Part shown: positions 1-8,282 of the stretch, in pieces
Layout of the letters: each line of letters begins with the position of its first letter
How positions within the stretch are numbered: position 1 is the stretch's first letter
NCBI GenBank assembly: GCA_958295735.1
Contig: OY282369.1
Span: 356,161 to 420,160 of the forward strand
Reading direction: 5' to 3'
DNA length: 64,000 nucleotides
From: an uncultured Candidatus Cenarchaeum sp.
GTDB lineage: Archaea; Thermoproteota; Nitrososphaeria; Nitrososphaerales; Nitrosopumilaceae
Made by a program: the position numbers and the translations under genes
Notes under the pieces: generated by a model
What the model saw: the letters and a program-made list of their open reading frames with translations, nothing else
Told to the model about the DNA's origin: nothing
Database searches by the model: none

Positions 1-1
1 C

Positions 2-412
2 GGCGGGCTGCTCAGGTCGCTGCGCAGCCTCAGCGCCTCGGCGGGAAGCACCGGCGAAAAAGAGGGCAGGGCCGCCCTGCGCCGCATAGGATCCAACCCC
101 CTCCACACCGTATTCGTGGCCGAGGCGGGGGGGGAGGTGGTCGGGGCGGCCACCATCATCGTCGAGCCAAAAGTGATACACGGCGGCGGGGCGGCCGGCC
201 ACATCGAGGACGTCGCGGTGCGGGAGGACGCGCAGGGGAAGGGCGTGGGAAAAATGCTGGTCAGGGCGTGCCTGGAGCGCGCCGCCGAGGCCGGCTGCTA
301 CAAGACCATACTGGACTGCGAGGACGGGGTGGTGCCGTTCTACGAGGGAATGGGGTTCAGGCGGCGCTCCAACGGGATGAGGTTCGACCACGGGGCCGGC
401 GGCAGCGGCTAG
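2..412 (+). CDS. GNA1-like GNAT acetyltransferase (5' partial)
   Basis: The reading frame is open to the left edge, so the N-terminus lies outside the window; 136 residues are visible. The sequence is a GNAT fold: a conserved GHIEDVAV strand, the acetyl-CoA loop GKGVGKML, then GCYKTILDCED and FYEGMGF near the end. The order GHIED...GKG.GK...GCYK..LDC...FYE..GF is typical of glucosamine-6-phosphate N-acetyltransferase, which makes GlcNAc-6-P for UDP-GlcNAc. That would fit the GlcNAc-1-P transferase further along the window, but the substrate is inferred from motif similarity only. An internal GTG at 116 is too far into the domain to be the true start. Confidence 0.8.
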   Translation, partial: GGLLRSLRSLSASAGSTGEKEGRAALRRIGSNPLHTVFVAEAGGEVVGAATIIVEPKVIHGGGAAGHIEDVAVREDAQGKGVGKMLVRACLERAAEAGCYKTILDCEDGVVPFYEGMGFRRRSNGMRFDHGAGGSG

Positions 413-447
413 GCGCGATCCCTTTCCCGCGGCGGGCGGGACCGCGG

Positions 448-885
448 CTAGACGTACTCTTTCTTTTGCCGGCGCTTCCTGGTGCGCAGGAGCAGCGCCC
501 CGATCGCCATCACCGGCAGCGAGGCGGCCATGAACAGCGGCGCCACCACGGGGACCATGTCGCTCTCGTACGCCTCGTTTATCCCGCCCGCCATGGAATG
601 GGCGGCGGCCATGCCCGCCAGCATGGCGGCCCCCCCCGCCATTATCATGGCGGCCACGGGCCGCGAGCCGTAGCGCCTCGACATTATGTACGAGACGCCG
701 GACATCACCATGGCGGGCGCCGCGCCGATCGATATGAACTGGAGTATCTTAGGGTCCGGCTCCAGCACGAACGCGGAGGTCCCCACCGGGTCGTCCTGCA
801 TGAAGTTGTACAGCGTGACTATCTCGCCGGCGAACATGCAGAACAGCCCCAGCCCCGCGGCGGCGATGTATTTTTCGACCGCCAT
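448..885 (-). CDS. Small four-helix membrane protein, unknown function
   Basis: A 145-residue protein with about four hydrophobic segments (roughly residues 5-27, 45-65, 75-98 and 112-135) and a very basic C-terminus (RTRKRRQKKEYV) that should remain cytoplasmic. No catalytic motif is visible. A TATA-like sequence (GTTTATTTA in the minus direction, centred near 913) lies about 25 nt before the ATG at 885, so the start is well supported and probably leaderless. It is convergent with the upstream acetyltransferase and has its own promoter. I do not recognise a family; a lineage-specific membrane protein is the safest description. Confidence 0.7.
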   Translation of the reverse strand: MAVEKYIAAAGLGLFCMFAGEIVTLYNFMQDDPVGTSAFVLEPDPKILQFISIGAAPAMVMSGVSYIMSRRYGSRPVAAMIMAGGAAMLAGMAAAHSMAGGINEAYESDMVPVVAPLFMAASLPVMAIGALLLRTRKRRQKKEYV

Positions 886-990
886 GCGGGCCGGCGCCGG
901 CCGCCGATAAATAAACCATGTCCGGGCGCCGCGGCGCGGGCCCGCGCCAAGCGGCGGCGGGCCGCCCCCGGGTCCCGCGCCGCCGCCGGC

Positions 991-2007
991 CTACTCTATC
1001 CCGACCAGCCGGGCCATCTCGCGCCGCGCCGCCGCGCCCAGGACTGCCGCCGCGTCCTCGGGCGAGGTGCCGCTGACGAACACGCCGTAGCCGCGCTCCA
1101 GGGCGGACTGCGCCTGGGTCACCGGGTACACCTCTATGTGCCAGTGGAGCTGCTTGGTGTTCCTCTTTTCCGGCGAGAGGTGGAACGCCAGGCTGTACGC
1201 GGGGCTGCCGCACGACTTGGACAGGCCCCCCAGCGTCGAGCGCAGCATGAGCGCGAGATCGTTTATGTCCTTCTGCGTGGCCATCGCGAAGCTCGTGGCG
1301 TGCCGCATGGGACATATCCAGAACTCGTGCTGGTGGGACGGGGCCCACGGGGTGAACGCCACGAACCCCTCGGTCTTGAGTATCTCCCGGGGGCCGCCCG
1401 CCTCGGCCTCCACCATGCTGCATATGGGGCAGACCCCGAGCCTGTCCAGCGTGCGGTGGTGCGAGACGATCTCGGCGTCCACCACCGGCGGTATGGTGGA
1501 GAGCGTCATGATGTTGAGGTGGGAGTGCGGGTTGCGCGAGCCGGCCTCCTCCCCCTGGTTGGCGTACACGGCCACGTACGTGACCCCCCTCTTCGTGTAG
1601 AGCCACCTCAGGCGGTCCTGCACCACGACCATGGCGTTGGACCACTCCTCGAGGGTCAGCGTGGTCAGCGTGGAGGCGGGGTTGGGGGATGCGACCACCA
1701 CGTAGTGGTACCCGTACGCGGGCTCGCTGTAGTGCGGCATGTCCCCGTACAGGGTCCCCGGATCGAGGGTCACGGCCGGCGTCGAGCTCTCGAAGACGCG
1801 CACCAGCCAGTTCTTCACCACCTGGCCGTCCGCGTCCTCCAGCCTCTGCAGCATCCCGTCCCTGGACACCAGGGACAGCACCGACGGGTTGGTCTTCGAC
1901 TCGCGCCCGGGCGCGAACGGGGAGTTCTTCGGATCGGTCACGCGCGGGCCCGGCTTGGCCACTATGCTGAACCTGCCGCCCACGTAGTCCTTCCGTATGC
2001 CGGCCAT
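991..2007 (-). CDS. galT: Galactose-1-phosphate uridylyltransferase family (HIT superfamily)
   Basis: A 338-residue GalT-type nucleotidyltransferase. A CPIC pair near residue 195 and HQHEFWICPMRH are typical zinc and histidine positions, NPHSHLN around residue 160 carries the HIT-like active-site histidine, and LHWHIEVYP near residue 288 is the second conserved His block. The family moves UMP (or AMP in archaeal relatives) between a hexose-1-phosphate and a nucleotide sugar in the cytoplasm. The ATG at 2007 is preceded by a TATA-like GTTTTAACG centred near 2036, giving a leaderless transcript. The sugar specificity cannot be read from sequence, so the Leloir role is family knowledge, not shown here. 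Confidence 0.85.
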   Translation of the reverse strand: MAGIRKDYVGGRFSIVAKPGPRVTDPKNSPFAPGRESKTNPSVLSLVSRDGMLQRLEDADGQVVKNWLVRVFESSTPAVTLDPGTLYGDMPHYSEPAYGYHYVVVASPNPASTLTTLTLEEWSNAMVVVQDRLRWLYTKRGVTYVAVYANQGEEAGSRNPHSHLNIMTLSTIPPVVDAEIVSHHRTLDRLGVCPICSMVEAEAGGPREILKTEGFVAFTPWAPSHQHEFWICPMRHATSFAMATQKDINDLALMLRSTLGGLSKSCGSPAYSLAFHLSPEKRNTKQLHWHIEVYPVTQAQSALERGYGVFVSGTSPEDAAAVLGAAARREMARLVGIE

Positions 2008-2204
2008 CGCGGCCCGGCCGCAGCGGCGCGTTAAAACTTTTTCACGAGCGCCGCCGGCGCGGGGCCGGCGGCCCCGTCCCGGGCGCGGGAGGCCGTTGCG
2101 CCGTAGCCGCGGGGGCCGGCGCGCGGATCGGCGCTGGAAGGTTTAAAGAGCGCCCGCCGCGGCGCCGGGCGGGGCTGATTGTAACGCCGGAGAACTCGGT
2201 CCGC

Positions 2205-3491
2205 ATGGTGTACGTCCTGCTGGACGGGGTGGGCGACCTCCCGCACCCGGACCTGGGCGGCGCCACCCCCCTCCAGGCGGCGAGCACCCCCAACCTGGAC
2301 CGGCTCGCCGCGGGCGGCGCCATGGGCAGCGTCGTCTCCGTGGGGAGGGGGATAGCCCCCGAGTCCGACATCGCGGTGTTCAACATGCTCGGGTACAGGT
2401 TCCGGCACGCCGACTATGCCGGCCGCGGCGTGATAGAGGCCATAGGGGAGGGGATCGACTTCAGGGACGGCGACCTGGCCCTGAGGGGCAACTTTGCGAC
2501 GCTGGACGGGGACGGCATCATAACCGACAGGAGGGCCGGCAGGACGATAGAAAAGGGGGATGCCGTGGCCGCGGCCGCCGAGCTGGAGGCCGGCGTGAAC
2601 CTCTCGCATCCCGGCGCTTCCGTGGTGGTGGCCCACACGGTGGGGCACAGGGTCACGGTGAGGATAAGGGCGGGGGGCAGCCTCTCCCCGAACGTCACCA
2701 ACACGGATCCCGCGTACGCCAGGGTGGACGGCATGGGGATAGCCAAGGCCGTGGGCGACTACATGAGGATCGAGAGGTGCCTCCCGATGGACGGCTCCGA
2801 GGAGGCGAAGCTGTCGGCCCGCCTGGTCAACGAGTTCACGTCCCAGTCGCTCGGCATACTGGCGGCCAGCCAGATCAACGTACACAGGAAGGCGGAAGGC
2901 AAGAAGCAGCTCAGCTGCGTGCTGCTGCGGGACGCCGGCAGCAGGCGCCCCAGCGTGAGGCCCATAAACGACGAGTACTCCATGCGGTTCTCCTGCATAG
3001 TGGACATGCCGGTGGAGCTCGGGATATCCAGGGTGCTGGAGATGCGGGCGTTCGAGGCCGGCGGCCTCGGCGACTACGAGGAAAAGGCGCGCGCGGCGGC
3101 GCGCGCCCTGGAGACGCAGGACGCCGTGTACGTACACATCAAGGGGCCCGACGAGTTCGGGCACGACGGGGACGCCCGCGGGAAGACGGCGAGCATCGAG
3201 GAGATCGACGGGCGGTTCTTCGGGACGCTGCTCGGCCTCATAGACCTGTCCCGCACGGCGGTCGTCGTGTCCGCCGACCACTCCACCCCGTGCATAAGCA
3301 AGGGCCACAGCGACGACCCCGTCCCCCTCCTCGTGTCCGGCGGGGGCGCGGCCCCCGACGGGACTATACGGTTCACCGAGGAGGAGGCCGCGAAGGGCGG
3401 GATGGGAACCCTGGAGGGCGCGCAGGTGGTGCGCGCCGCGCTTGACCGCGTGCGCGGCGGGGGCGGGGGCGGGGGCGCCCCCAGATCCTGA
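2205..3491 (+). CDS. apgM: 2,3-bisphosphoglycerate-independent phosphoglycerate mutase, archaeal type
   Basis: A 428-residue alkaline-phosphatase-superfamily enzyme that interconverts 3- and 2-phosphoglycerate in glycolysis and gluconeogenesis. The metal-binding start MVYVLLDGVGDLPHP, the PESDIAVFNMLGY block (catalytic Ser region), YVHIKGPDEFGHDGD and VVVSADHSTPCISKGHSDDPVP are all present and in the right order. Length matches archaeal ApgM. The last residues form a poly-Gly tail (GGGGGGGAPRS), probably not conserved. A TATA-like GGTTTAAAG near 2143 would start transcription around 2170, leaving a short leader before the ATG at 2205. A non-ATG start slightly upstream is possible but no good codon is present. 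Confidence 0.93.
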   Translation: MVYVLLDGVGDLPHPDLGGATPLQAASTPNLDRLAAGGAMGSVVSVGRGIAPESDIAVFNMLGYRFRHADYAGRGVIEAIGEGIDFRDGDLALRGNFATLDGDGIITDRRAGRTIEKGDAVAAAAELEAGVNLSHPGASVVVAHTVGHRVTVRIRAGGSLSPNVTNTDPAYARVDGMGIAKAVGDYMRIERCLPMDGSEEAKLSARLVNEFTSQSLGILAASQINVHRKAEGKKQLSCVLLRDAGSRRPSVRPINDEYSMRFSCIVDMPVELGISRVLEMRAFEAGGLGDYEEKARAAARALETQDAVYVHIKGPDEFGHDGDARGKTASIEEIDGRFFGTLLGLIDLSRTAVVVSADHSTPCISKGHSDDPVPLLVSGGGAAPDGTIRFTEEEAAKGGMGTLEGAQVVRAALDRVRGGGGGGGAPRS

Positions 3492-3551
3492 ACGGCGGGG
3501 CCCTTCCCGATCGGCAGCTCGCGCCACAGCTCCCCGCGGAACCGCGCGCCC

Positions 3552-4118
3552 TCAGATCCTGAACAGCGAGGCCCTTCCCGAGGCCCTCATGCCGGAGATC
3601 AGCGACCTCACGCGGTCCACGTCTATGGCGTGGTACGACCCGCGGTAGCCGCCGATCTTCTCCAGGGCCCTGCCGAACATGTTGATCCCCACGCCGTTGT
3701 CGTTCTTCTGCATGTGGGCGAACGCGACAGCGACCAGTATTATCCCCTGCACCAGCAGCTTTTCCTCCCCGGAGCACTGCTTCCAGGCCCCCTCCCACGC
3801 CTCGTGCGCCTCCCAGAACCGCTCGCTGTTGAAGTAGGCCACGCCCTCCCGCATGCCCTCCTCCTTGGGGACGGGATCCTCCTCGGCCACGTGGCGGACG
3901 TTGTCCAGCGGGCCTATCGGGGCCAGCCTCGCCGCCACGTCGTCGAACATCTCCGGCTCCACGGACACGTCCAGCTCCACGAACGTCGTGGCCACGCGGG
4001 CCACCCGGACGGACGCGCCGGCGGCGGAGCACAGGAACCGCGCGCGGTGCACTATGCTGCGCGAGTCGGGCGGGCCGTACCGCCCGTCGTTCGCCAGGTG
4101 CACCATGTAGCGCTCCAC
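3552..4118 (-). CDS. DUF309-domain protein
   Basis: A 188-residue protein whose C-terminal half carries the DUF309 signature: FNSERFWEAHEAWEGAWK around residues 95-112, followed by a helical segment with LVQGIILVAVAFAHMQK. DUF309 proteins are small all-helical proteins of unknown biochemistry, common in archaea. The N-terminal ~85 residues are a separate alpha/beta-looking segment without a recognised family. I chose the GTG at 4118 because the TATA box (AAATTTAAG, minus direction, near 4144) lies about 26 nt before it. A longer frame to 4181 runs through the promoter and is unlikely; an ATG at 4106 is the alternative. It converges on apgM. Confidence 0.75.
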   Translation of the reverse strand: MERYMVHLANDGRYGPPDSRSIVHRARFLCSAAGASVRVARVATTFVELDVSVEPEMFDDVAARLAPIGPLDNVRHVAEEDPVPKEEGMREGVAYFNSERFWEAHEAWEGAWKQCSGEEKLLVQGIILVAVAFAHMQKNDNGVGINMFGRALEKIGGYRGSYHAIDVDRVRSLISGMRASGRASLFRI

Positions 4119-4165
4119 GCGGGCGGCGGGCCGCCGTTTCCTTAAATTTCTTGTTCGGCCGGCGG

Positions 4166-4256
4166 CGCGCGGGGCCGGCAATCCCCGATCCGCAGGCGCG
4201 AATCCGGATCGAGTCCGTTTTCGCGCCCGCGGCCGGCAGGCACGCGGCCCCGCACG
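4166..4256 (-). repeat. Dispersed ~90-bp hairpin repeat (copy 1)
   Basis: Read on the minus strand, this stretch aligns end to end with the three tandem units at 8283-8583 and with the copy at 27316-27406. The conserved core is an inverted pair GGGCGCGAA ... TTCGCGCC separated by about 20 bases, inside outer arms of the GGGGTCA/TGGCCCC type. It lies between the DUF309 promoter and a transposase-like remnant. No coding function is apparent. Confidence 0.65.
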
Positions 4257-4414
4257 GAATGCCCCTTACCCCACAGCCATCCTCGACGGCGCCCGGGCCC
4301 CGCTCCCGCCGCTCCCCGCCACCCGATCTTCCCGTCCGAACCCCCCGATGCCGTGCCTGCCGGCCTGCCGCGGGGCGCCGCCCCGGGTTCGGCCGCCCGG
4401 GCTGCGTTGTCCCC

Positions 4415-4506
4415 CCCCCCATCCGGGCCGCGATCCCGGCGCTCCGGCCCCCCTTCTCCACCTCGTCCACCATCCACTTCGCCTTGTCGGGATCCGGTTT
4501 CGCCAT
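4415..4506 (-). pseudogene. Possible remnant of an integrase N-terminal helix-turn-helix
   Basis: A short frame begins MAKPDPDKAKWMVDEVEKGG and continues SAGIAARMGG before running into featureless GC-rich sequence. The pattern (charged start, W at about residue 11, a GxxSxxxIAxxMG helix-turn-helix) resembles the N-terminal helix-turn-helix of rve-type archaeal integrases. Nothing after about 30 residues is recognisable, so this would be a decayed fragment. The evidence is one short motif only. Confidence 0.3.
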
Positions 4507-4626
4507 CACTGCGTACCTCCTTCGCCGTGTCACTACGTAACGTTTTCGCCATGGGGAGCGCTCGGGACCTCCACACACACCTTCATTTCCGCCCCGGCCG
4601 CGCGGCGGGCCAGCCCGCCGGCCAGG

Positions 4627-4716
4627 ATGCGAAATGATTTCGGGATCACCCCGCCGGCCCCTCCCCCGCGAACCCCCTGTTCCTGTCGTGGATCGGCATG
4701 CGAAATGATTTCGGGA
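4627..4716 (+). promoter_or_regulatory. Two identical 19-bp palindromic sites, candidate operators
   Basis: The 19-mer ATGCGAAATGATTTCGGGA occurs at 4627-4645 and again at 4698-4716, 71 bp apart. Its centre CGAAATgATTTCG is a perfect 6+6 palindrome around one base. Both lie upstream of the TATA-like ACTTAAATG (near 4749) that serves the secreted-protein gene starting at 4775. Identical spaced palindromes before a promoter are typical of a dimeric regulator's operators; the regulator is unknown. Confidence 0.55.
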
Positions 4717-4774
4717 GTGTACACGGTGAACTAAGTTATACAAGACTTAAATGCTGCACAGAAGAATATAAGCA

Positions 4775-4969
4775 TTGGACGCCAAAGGGGTGCCAAGCAC
4801 GTTGCTGTTTGCTTTTTTGATTGCGGCAGTTATGTCATTTGGTGTTGTAGGATCTCACACGGCAGAAGCTGCAAAAACACCATATACATTAGTTGAAGTA
4901 GATCGCGCCTTTCAAAACTCCGAGGGGTATGTTACGTATGACAGCGCGGGGAATATGGTCCCCAATTGA
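4775..4969 (+). CDS. Small secreted protein, first of a pair
   Basis: A 64-residue protein starting at a TTG that sits about 25 nt after a TATA-like CTTAAATG, consistent with a leaderless transcript. Residues 9-33 form a Sec-type signal peptide (hydrophobic stretch LLFAFLIAAVMSFGVVG, then small residues ending HTAEAA). The mature part is only about 30 residues with no cysteine. Base composition is lower in GC than neighbours. Its stop overlaps the TTG of the next gene (TTGA), so the two are co-transcribed. Function unknown; it may be a leader-like partner of the next secreted protein. The two palindromes at 4627 and 4698 are candidate regulatory sites. Confidence 0.55.
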   Translation: MDAKGVPSTLLFAFLIAAVMSFGVVGSHTAEAAKTPYTLVEVDRAFQNSEGYVTYDSAGNMVPN

Positions 4970-5292
4970 GATTTTTCATTTTGAAGCCTAGACGCCTCGT
5001 CGTTGCCGGGCTCGCGGTTTCGATGCTTCTTGCGGCCGTCGCGTTCGTCCAGGCCACGCACTACGGTTCCTTGATGACGCCGCAGTTCCTGGACGACGCC
5101 GGCTTTCGGATAAGCTGCGACGAGCATTTTCTGCAGTCCCCGACGGACTGCAGGATCACCGACAAGGAGTCGGGCGAAACGCTGTCCAACGATGAGATGG
5201 GGCGCGAGGAGTTCGGCCCGTTCGAAGGCTGCTGGTACATGTACGACGGCATCCACATGCTTCCCTGTACCGATGCCAAAAGTGGGAGTTGA
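4966..5292 (+). CDS. Small secreted cysteine-containing protein, second of a pair
   Basis: A 108-residue protein starting at TTG 4966, overlapping the previous stop by the TTGA arrangement. A basic start (KPRR) followed by VVAGLAVSMLLAAVAFVQA makes a clear signal peptide. The mature part is acidic and holds four cysteines (RISCDE, PTDCRI, EGCWYM, LPCTD), which suggests two disulfides outside the cell. No family is recognised. The region coding for the C-terminal WYMYDGI segment is partly duplicated just after the stop (near 5305). Confidence is limited by the non-ATG start, but the signal peptide and overlap support it. Confidence 0.55.
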   Translation: MRFFILKPRRLVVAGLAVSMLLAAVAFVQATHYGSLMTPQFLDDAGFRISCDEHFLQSPTDCRITDKESGETLSNDEMGREEFGPFEGCWYMYDGIHMLPCTDAKSGS

Positions 5293-5304
5293 TTTCTTTC
5301 ACGC

Positions 5305-5340
5305 TGGCACGTGTACGACGGCATCCGCGCGGTTCCCCGC
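5305..5340 (+). repeat. Partial duplication of the 3' end of the preceding gene
   Basis: The sequence here encodes WHVYDGIR, a degenerate repeat of the WYMYDGIH segment encoded at about 5230-5256. It follows directly after the stop codon of the secreted-protein gene, in another frame relative to that stop. It looks like a short tandem duplication that is now non-coding. Confidence 0.5.
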
Positions 5341-5739
5341 CGGATCCCGTGATCATCCCGCATCCTGGCCAGCGCGATGTGCCGCCCCCGCGCACTCGCC
5401 TTTTTGCCGCCTGCCCCTTTTCGGGCATCCCGCGCGCGGGCGCCGCGGCCGGCGCATCCGGCGTGCCCCGGCCCGGGGAGTCGCGGGGCGCGCCGCGGGT
5501 GTGCGGCCGGACGGGCCAGCCGATCCCGCCGAACCGCCTGATCCGCCCCCCGATCCCGCCGCTGAGCCCTCCGGCCCGCCCCCGGCCCGGCGATGCCCCG
5601 CCCCGGCGATGCCCCGCCCCGCCGGGATCCGCGCCGCGCGCATCCGCGCCGCGCGCGGGCTGCCCGGTGGGATCGGAGTCCGGGGCGCGCCCCGCTTTCC
5701 GCCGGCCGGGCCCGCGCTCTTTCCCGGTTGCCCCGTCCT

Positions 5740-6072
5740 CCCGCACGTCAGGGCGCGCCTCGGCGTGCCGTCGTCGCCCAGCGCCTGCCGGGCCAGGCCC
5801 TCCAAGGCCCGGTGCGGTGCGCCGGTCAGGCACCTTGTGGCCGCCGGGGCCAGGAACACGAGCTCGGGGTCCTGCACGGGGCCCCGACATTCTTCCGGCC
5901 CATCCCCTCGAGCTCCTCGCCCCCGTTCGGATCCCCCCGCAGGACGAGCATCCTGCCGCGCGCCACGTACTCGGATTCAGCCGCGCCATGGTATGGCCGG
6001 ACGGGTTCTTGGCCGGCATTGTCAAAAGCCACCCGTTCGCGATCATTGTCTTGGGCTGGATCGGGTTTCAGG
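5740..6072 (-). pseudogene. Frameshifted, unidentified coding remnant
   Basis: On the minus strand a frame from about 6072 encodes protein-like sequence with YHGAAESEYVARGRMLVL and GDPNGGEELEGMGRKNVGA. At a GGGGCCCC run near 5885 the protein-like signal moves to the next frame and continues as QDPELVFLAPAATRCL and LEGLARQALGDDGTP before fading into low-complexity GC sequence. A TATA-like TCTATATCATA lies near 6085. This looks like a gene broken by one indel and then decaying. No family is recognised. The rest of 5341-6270 shows only GC-rich sequence and short direct repeats (for example near 5590-5640). Confidence 0.35.
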
Positions 6073-6128
6073 CGTGATTATGATATAGACTAGACTTGGG
6101 CCAAGATAAGGTTGCGCAACGCGCGGGC

Positions 6129-6225
6129 CCGCCGGGGCGGCAGAGTCGCGGCGGGAAGGGGGGTTGTGCACGAACCCCGTGTTGTCCTTGCCGAACATCC
6201 CGCCGGGGCGGCAAAGTCGCGGCGG
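6129..6225. repeat. 26-bp direct repeat pair
   Basis: Two near-identical 26-bp copies (core GCCGGGGCGGCA.AGTCGCGG) at 6129-6154 and 6200-6225 differ at one base and lie 71 bp apart. They are downstream of the 6271-7188 gene. The sequence between them is unremarkable. Confidence 0.5.
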
Positions 6226-6270
6226 CGCCGGCGGCCGCTCGCAACCGGGCGCCGTGGGAATCCCGCGGAT

Positions 6271-7188
6271 CTATAGGTTTTTGAATTCTGAACGCAGTCT
6301 TTCCGCGTATCTTTCCCGATCGAAAACGAGGTAGCCGTGTGCGGCCGGCGATCTCAGGGTCAGTCGCGTGAGCGCCTGCACCGCTATGTCTTGCGGCAAG
6401 TTGTCAGCGTACTTTGTGGGGCGGCTTATGGCGCCCACGTCGTAGGGCCACGTCGCGTGCACGTAGTCCCGCACCACGTCCTCGCCCGTCACTTTGTGGA
6501 CGATCTCGCGGAAATTCCCGCGATCGTGCGGGGGAGCGGCGTTGTCCTGTTTGCGCCCCGCATCCGCCCCGAACCGCCCGTCCCCGCCAAACCGGCCGGA
6601 AGATGCCGCGGGCGGTTTGCTTTGGCCCGCCGCCTTCGCATCCGGCGGAACCGCGAGGGCGAACACCTTGTACACGTCTACGCTCACCCCGAAGTTCACC
6701 TCGTCTACGTTGAGATTCCTGTAGGTGTTTTCAAGCATCTCGGTGTCTTTAATGCGGGCCTCCAGCATGTACCTGTCGCACTTTTCGTCGCCGCATTTAG
6801 CGGTCAGGGGGTTTATGTAGACTATGGAATCGAGGGAGTTTTTGCTGATGCGCCCCTCCACCTCAACCAGATAGCGCTGCGAAGCGAGATCTTTCGCGTC
6901 CAGCACGAGGTCGGTGCCGTCTCGTTTCCACAGGTATTTTTGCTCTTGAAGGCCCACGTCGACCATCCGGATCAGCCCGTATCCCTCCGGTGTCGGGATC
7001 CTCACCTTCCTGGAGCTCTTCCGCCAGCCTGCGGGAACGGTGATCTGGAACCCAAGCCGGGCCGTTCTTTTTGAAAAATTTATGGTCATAGCTACTGCTT
7101 CCGGCCCGAAGTCCGTAAAAAACTCCCTGAGTCGGTCGTGCAGGTCGATGATGGCGGTGGCGGTGCCGGGAACGGCGCTAGGATCCAA
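6271..7188 (-). CDS. Unknown cytoplasmic protein, second gene of a pair
   Basis: A 305-residue protein with no signal peptide or membrane helix. Residues about 1-175 look like alternating beta strands (for example RTARLGFQITVPAGW, RYLVEVEGRI). They are followed by a Gly/Pro/Ala-rich linker with GRFGGDGRFGADAGR (about 195-225) and a C-terminal helical segment. A pair of cysteines (KCGDEKCDRY) sits near residue 133. The ATG at 7188 lies inside the end of the upstream gene (11-bp overlap), so the two are translationally linked. I do not recognise a family. Being co-transcribed with an Ig-like/beta-rich protein suggests a two-subunit complex, which is inference. Confidence 0.65.
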   Translation of the reverse strand: MDPSAVPGTATAIIDLHDRLREFFTDFGPEAVAMTINFSKRTARLGFQITVPAGWRKSSRKVRIPTPEGYGLIRMVDVGLQEQKYLWKRDGTDLVLDAKDLASQRYLVEVEGRISKNSLDSIVYINPLTAKCGDEKCDRYMLEARIKDTEMLENTYRNLNVDEVNFGVSVDVYKVFALAVPPDAKAAGQSKPPAASSGRFGGDGRFGADAGRKQDNAAPPHDRGNFREIVHKVTGEDVVRDYVHATWPYDVGAISRPTKYADNLPQDIAVQALTRLTLRSPAAHGYLVFDRERYAERLRSEFKNL

Positions 7189-8266
7189 TCACCATGTCCT
7201 CGGCGTTCCAGTACGCCGCGCTCTCGTCGATGCCGACCACTTTCAGCGGGATTTCCACCGCCGCGCCTCCCGGGGATTCGCGCTTGTCGATCAGTTCCAC
7301 CGTCCGTTCTACCGGATCGTACTCGTTGCCGAGCGCGTCCTTGTAGCGCAACCGCACGTCCATCTTGGTGGCCGGGGGCCGGATCTGCGCGAGTACCGTG
7401 GTTGTCGATTCCAGCCGGCAGTTGCGGCTTAGGTAGCGGCTGAAGCTTTCCGAAGTGAACCGCGCCAAGTGCGACTTCATCGCCTCGCGGAACACTCCCG
7501 CGACATTCCGCTTCTCTTCCTCGCTCATCCTGCGGAGCATGCCCGCGTGCTCGTCGTCCAGGCGGCCCTCGGCAAGCAGCCTTTGGATTCCGGCGTCGGA
7601 GAGGAATTCCCCCATGGCTTTGGCGATCGGCTCCGCATAGTCCCCGTTCGTGATCACTTCGTCCGCGGGGCGCCCGCCGTCGAAGGCCATGCTTTCTCCG
7701 ATCAGCCTGAGAAACGCCTCGTCAAGCGCGGAGGTTCCCGCCGAGACCACCGCCCCGCCGATCCGGCACTCGACCCGCAGGGTGACTTCCCCGAATCCCG
7801 AGTATTTCAGCCGGATGGGAAGGCAGATCCCGTCGCTTCCCCCGGCGAGAGTCACGCTCCCGGGGACCTCCAGATCCAGCAGGGGGCGGAATATCCTCGC
7901 GCGCGCGTAGCCGGTCTCGGCCGTCCCGTCTAGGTACCGGAACGTGACCGGTATCGGGATCTCCCTCGCGAGCTCGTCGAACGGCTCGCGGGTGGCTATG
8001 ACTATACCAAAGTAGTCGTAGTCGCGATGCCGGGATTTTTTTATCCCGCTGACGACGATCCGGCCGCTTGAGGAGCATTTCCTCACGTTTATCGTGTCCA
8101 CTACCCGAAAGCAGGCGGGCAGGTCGATCTCGACGTGCTTCAGCCTCGGCACCAAGTCGTTGTTGATTTCCACGTGCAGCGGGATCTCCTCCCTCGGCAA
8201 CGCCCACCTCCGGCAAGTTATGTCGAACTTTGCTACCTGCACGCGGTAGACCGGCCGTACTTGCAT
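7178..8266 (-). CDS. Unknown beta-rich protein, first gene of a pair
   Basis: A protein of up to 362 residues, beta-rich in the first ~200 (CARDB/Ig-like alternation, for example EIPIPVTFRYLDG and LEVPGSVTLAGG), then a helical stretch around 205-300 (LAEGRLDDEHAGMLRRMSEE), and a final beta-rich part similar in style to the N-terminus of the next protein. No signal peptide. ATG at 8266 is the longest sensible start, but TCTATATA centred near 8270 is too close to it; by the 25-nt rule GTG 8242 is the more likely leaderless start. Family not recognised. The tandem hairpin repeats at 8283-8583 lie immediately upstream and may contribute to its regulation. Confidence 0.65.
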   Translation of the reverse strand: MQVRPVYRVQVAKFDITCRRWALPREEIPLHVEINNDLVPRLKHVEIDLPACFRVVDTINVRKCSSSGRIVVSGIKKSRHRDYDYFGIVIATREPFDELAREIPIPVTFRYLDGTAETGYARARIFRPLLDLEVPGSVTLAGGSDGICLPIRLKYSGFGEVTLRVECRIGGAVVSAGTSALDEAFLRLIGESMAFDGGRPADEVITNGDYAEPIAKAMGEFLSDAGIQRLLAEGRLDDEHAGMLRRMSEEEKRNVAGVFREAMKSHLARFTSESFSRYLSRNCRLESTTTVLAQIRPPATKMDVRLRYKDALGNEYDPVERTVELIDKRESPGGAAVEIPLKVVGIDESAAYWNAEDMVIGS

Positions 8267-8282
8267 ATATAGATTGAATTGG

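Noticed and set aside
268-2034. 588-codon open frame on the plus strand
   Set aside because: It runs antisense through the membrane protein and galT, is Arg/His/Gly-rich, and is a GC-skew shadow frame.
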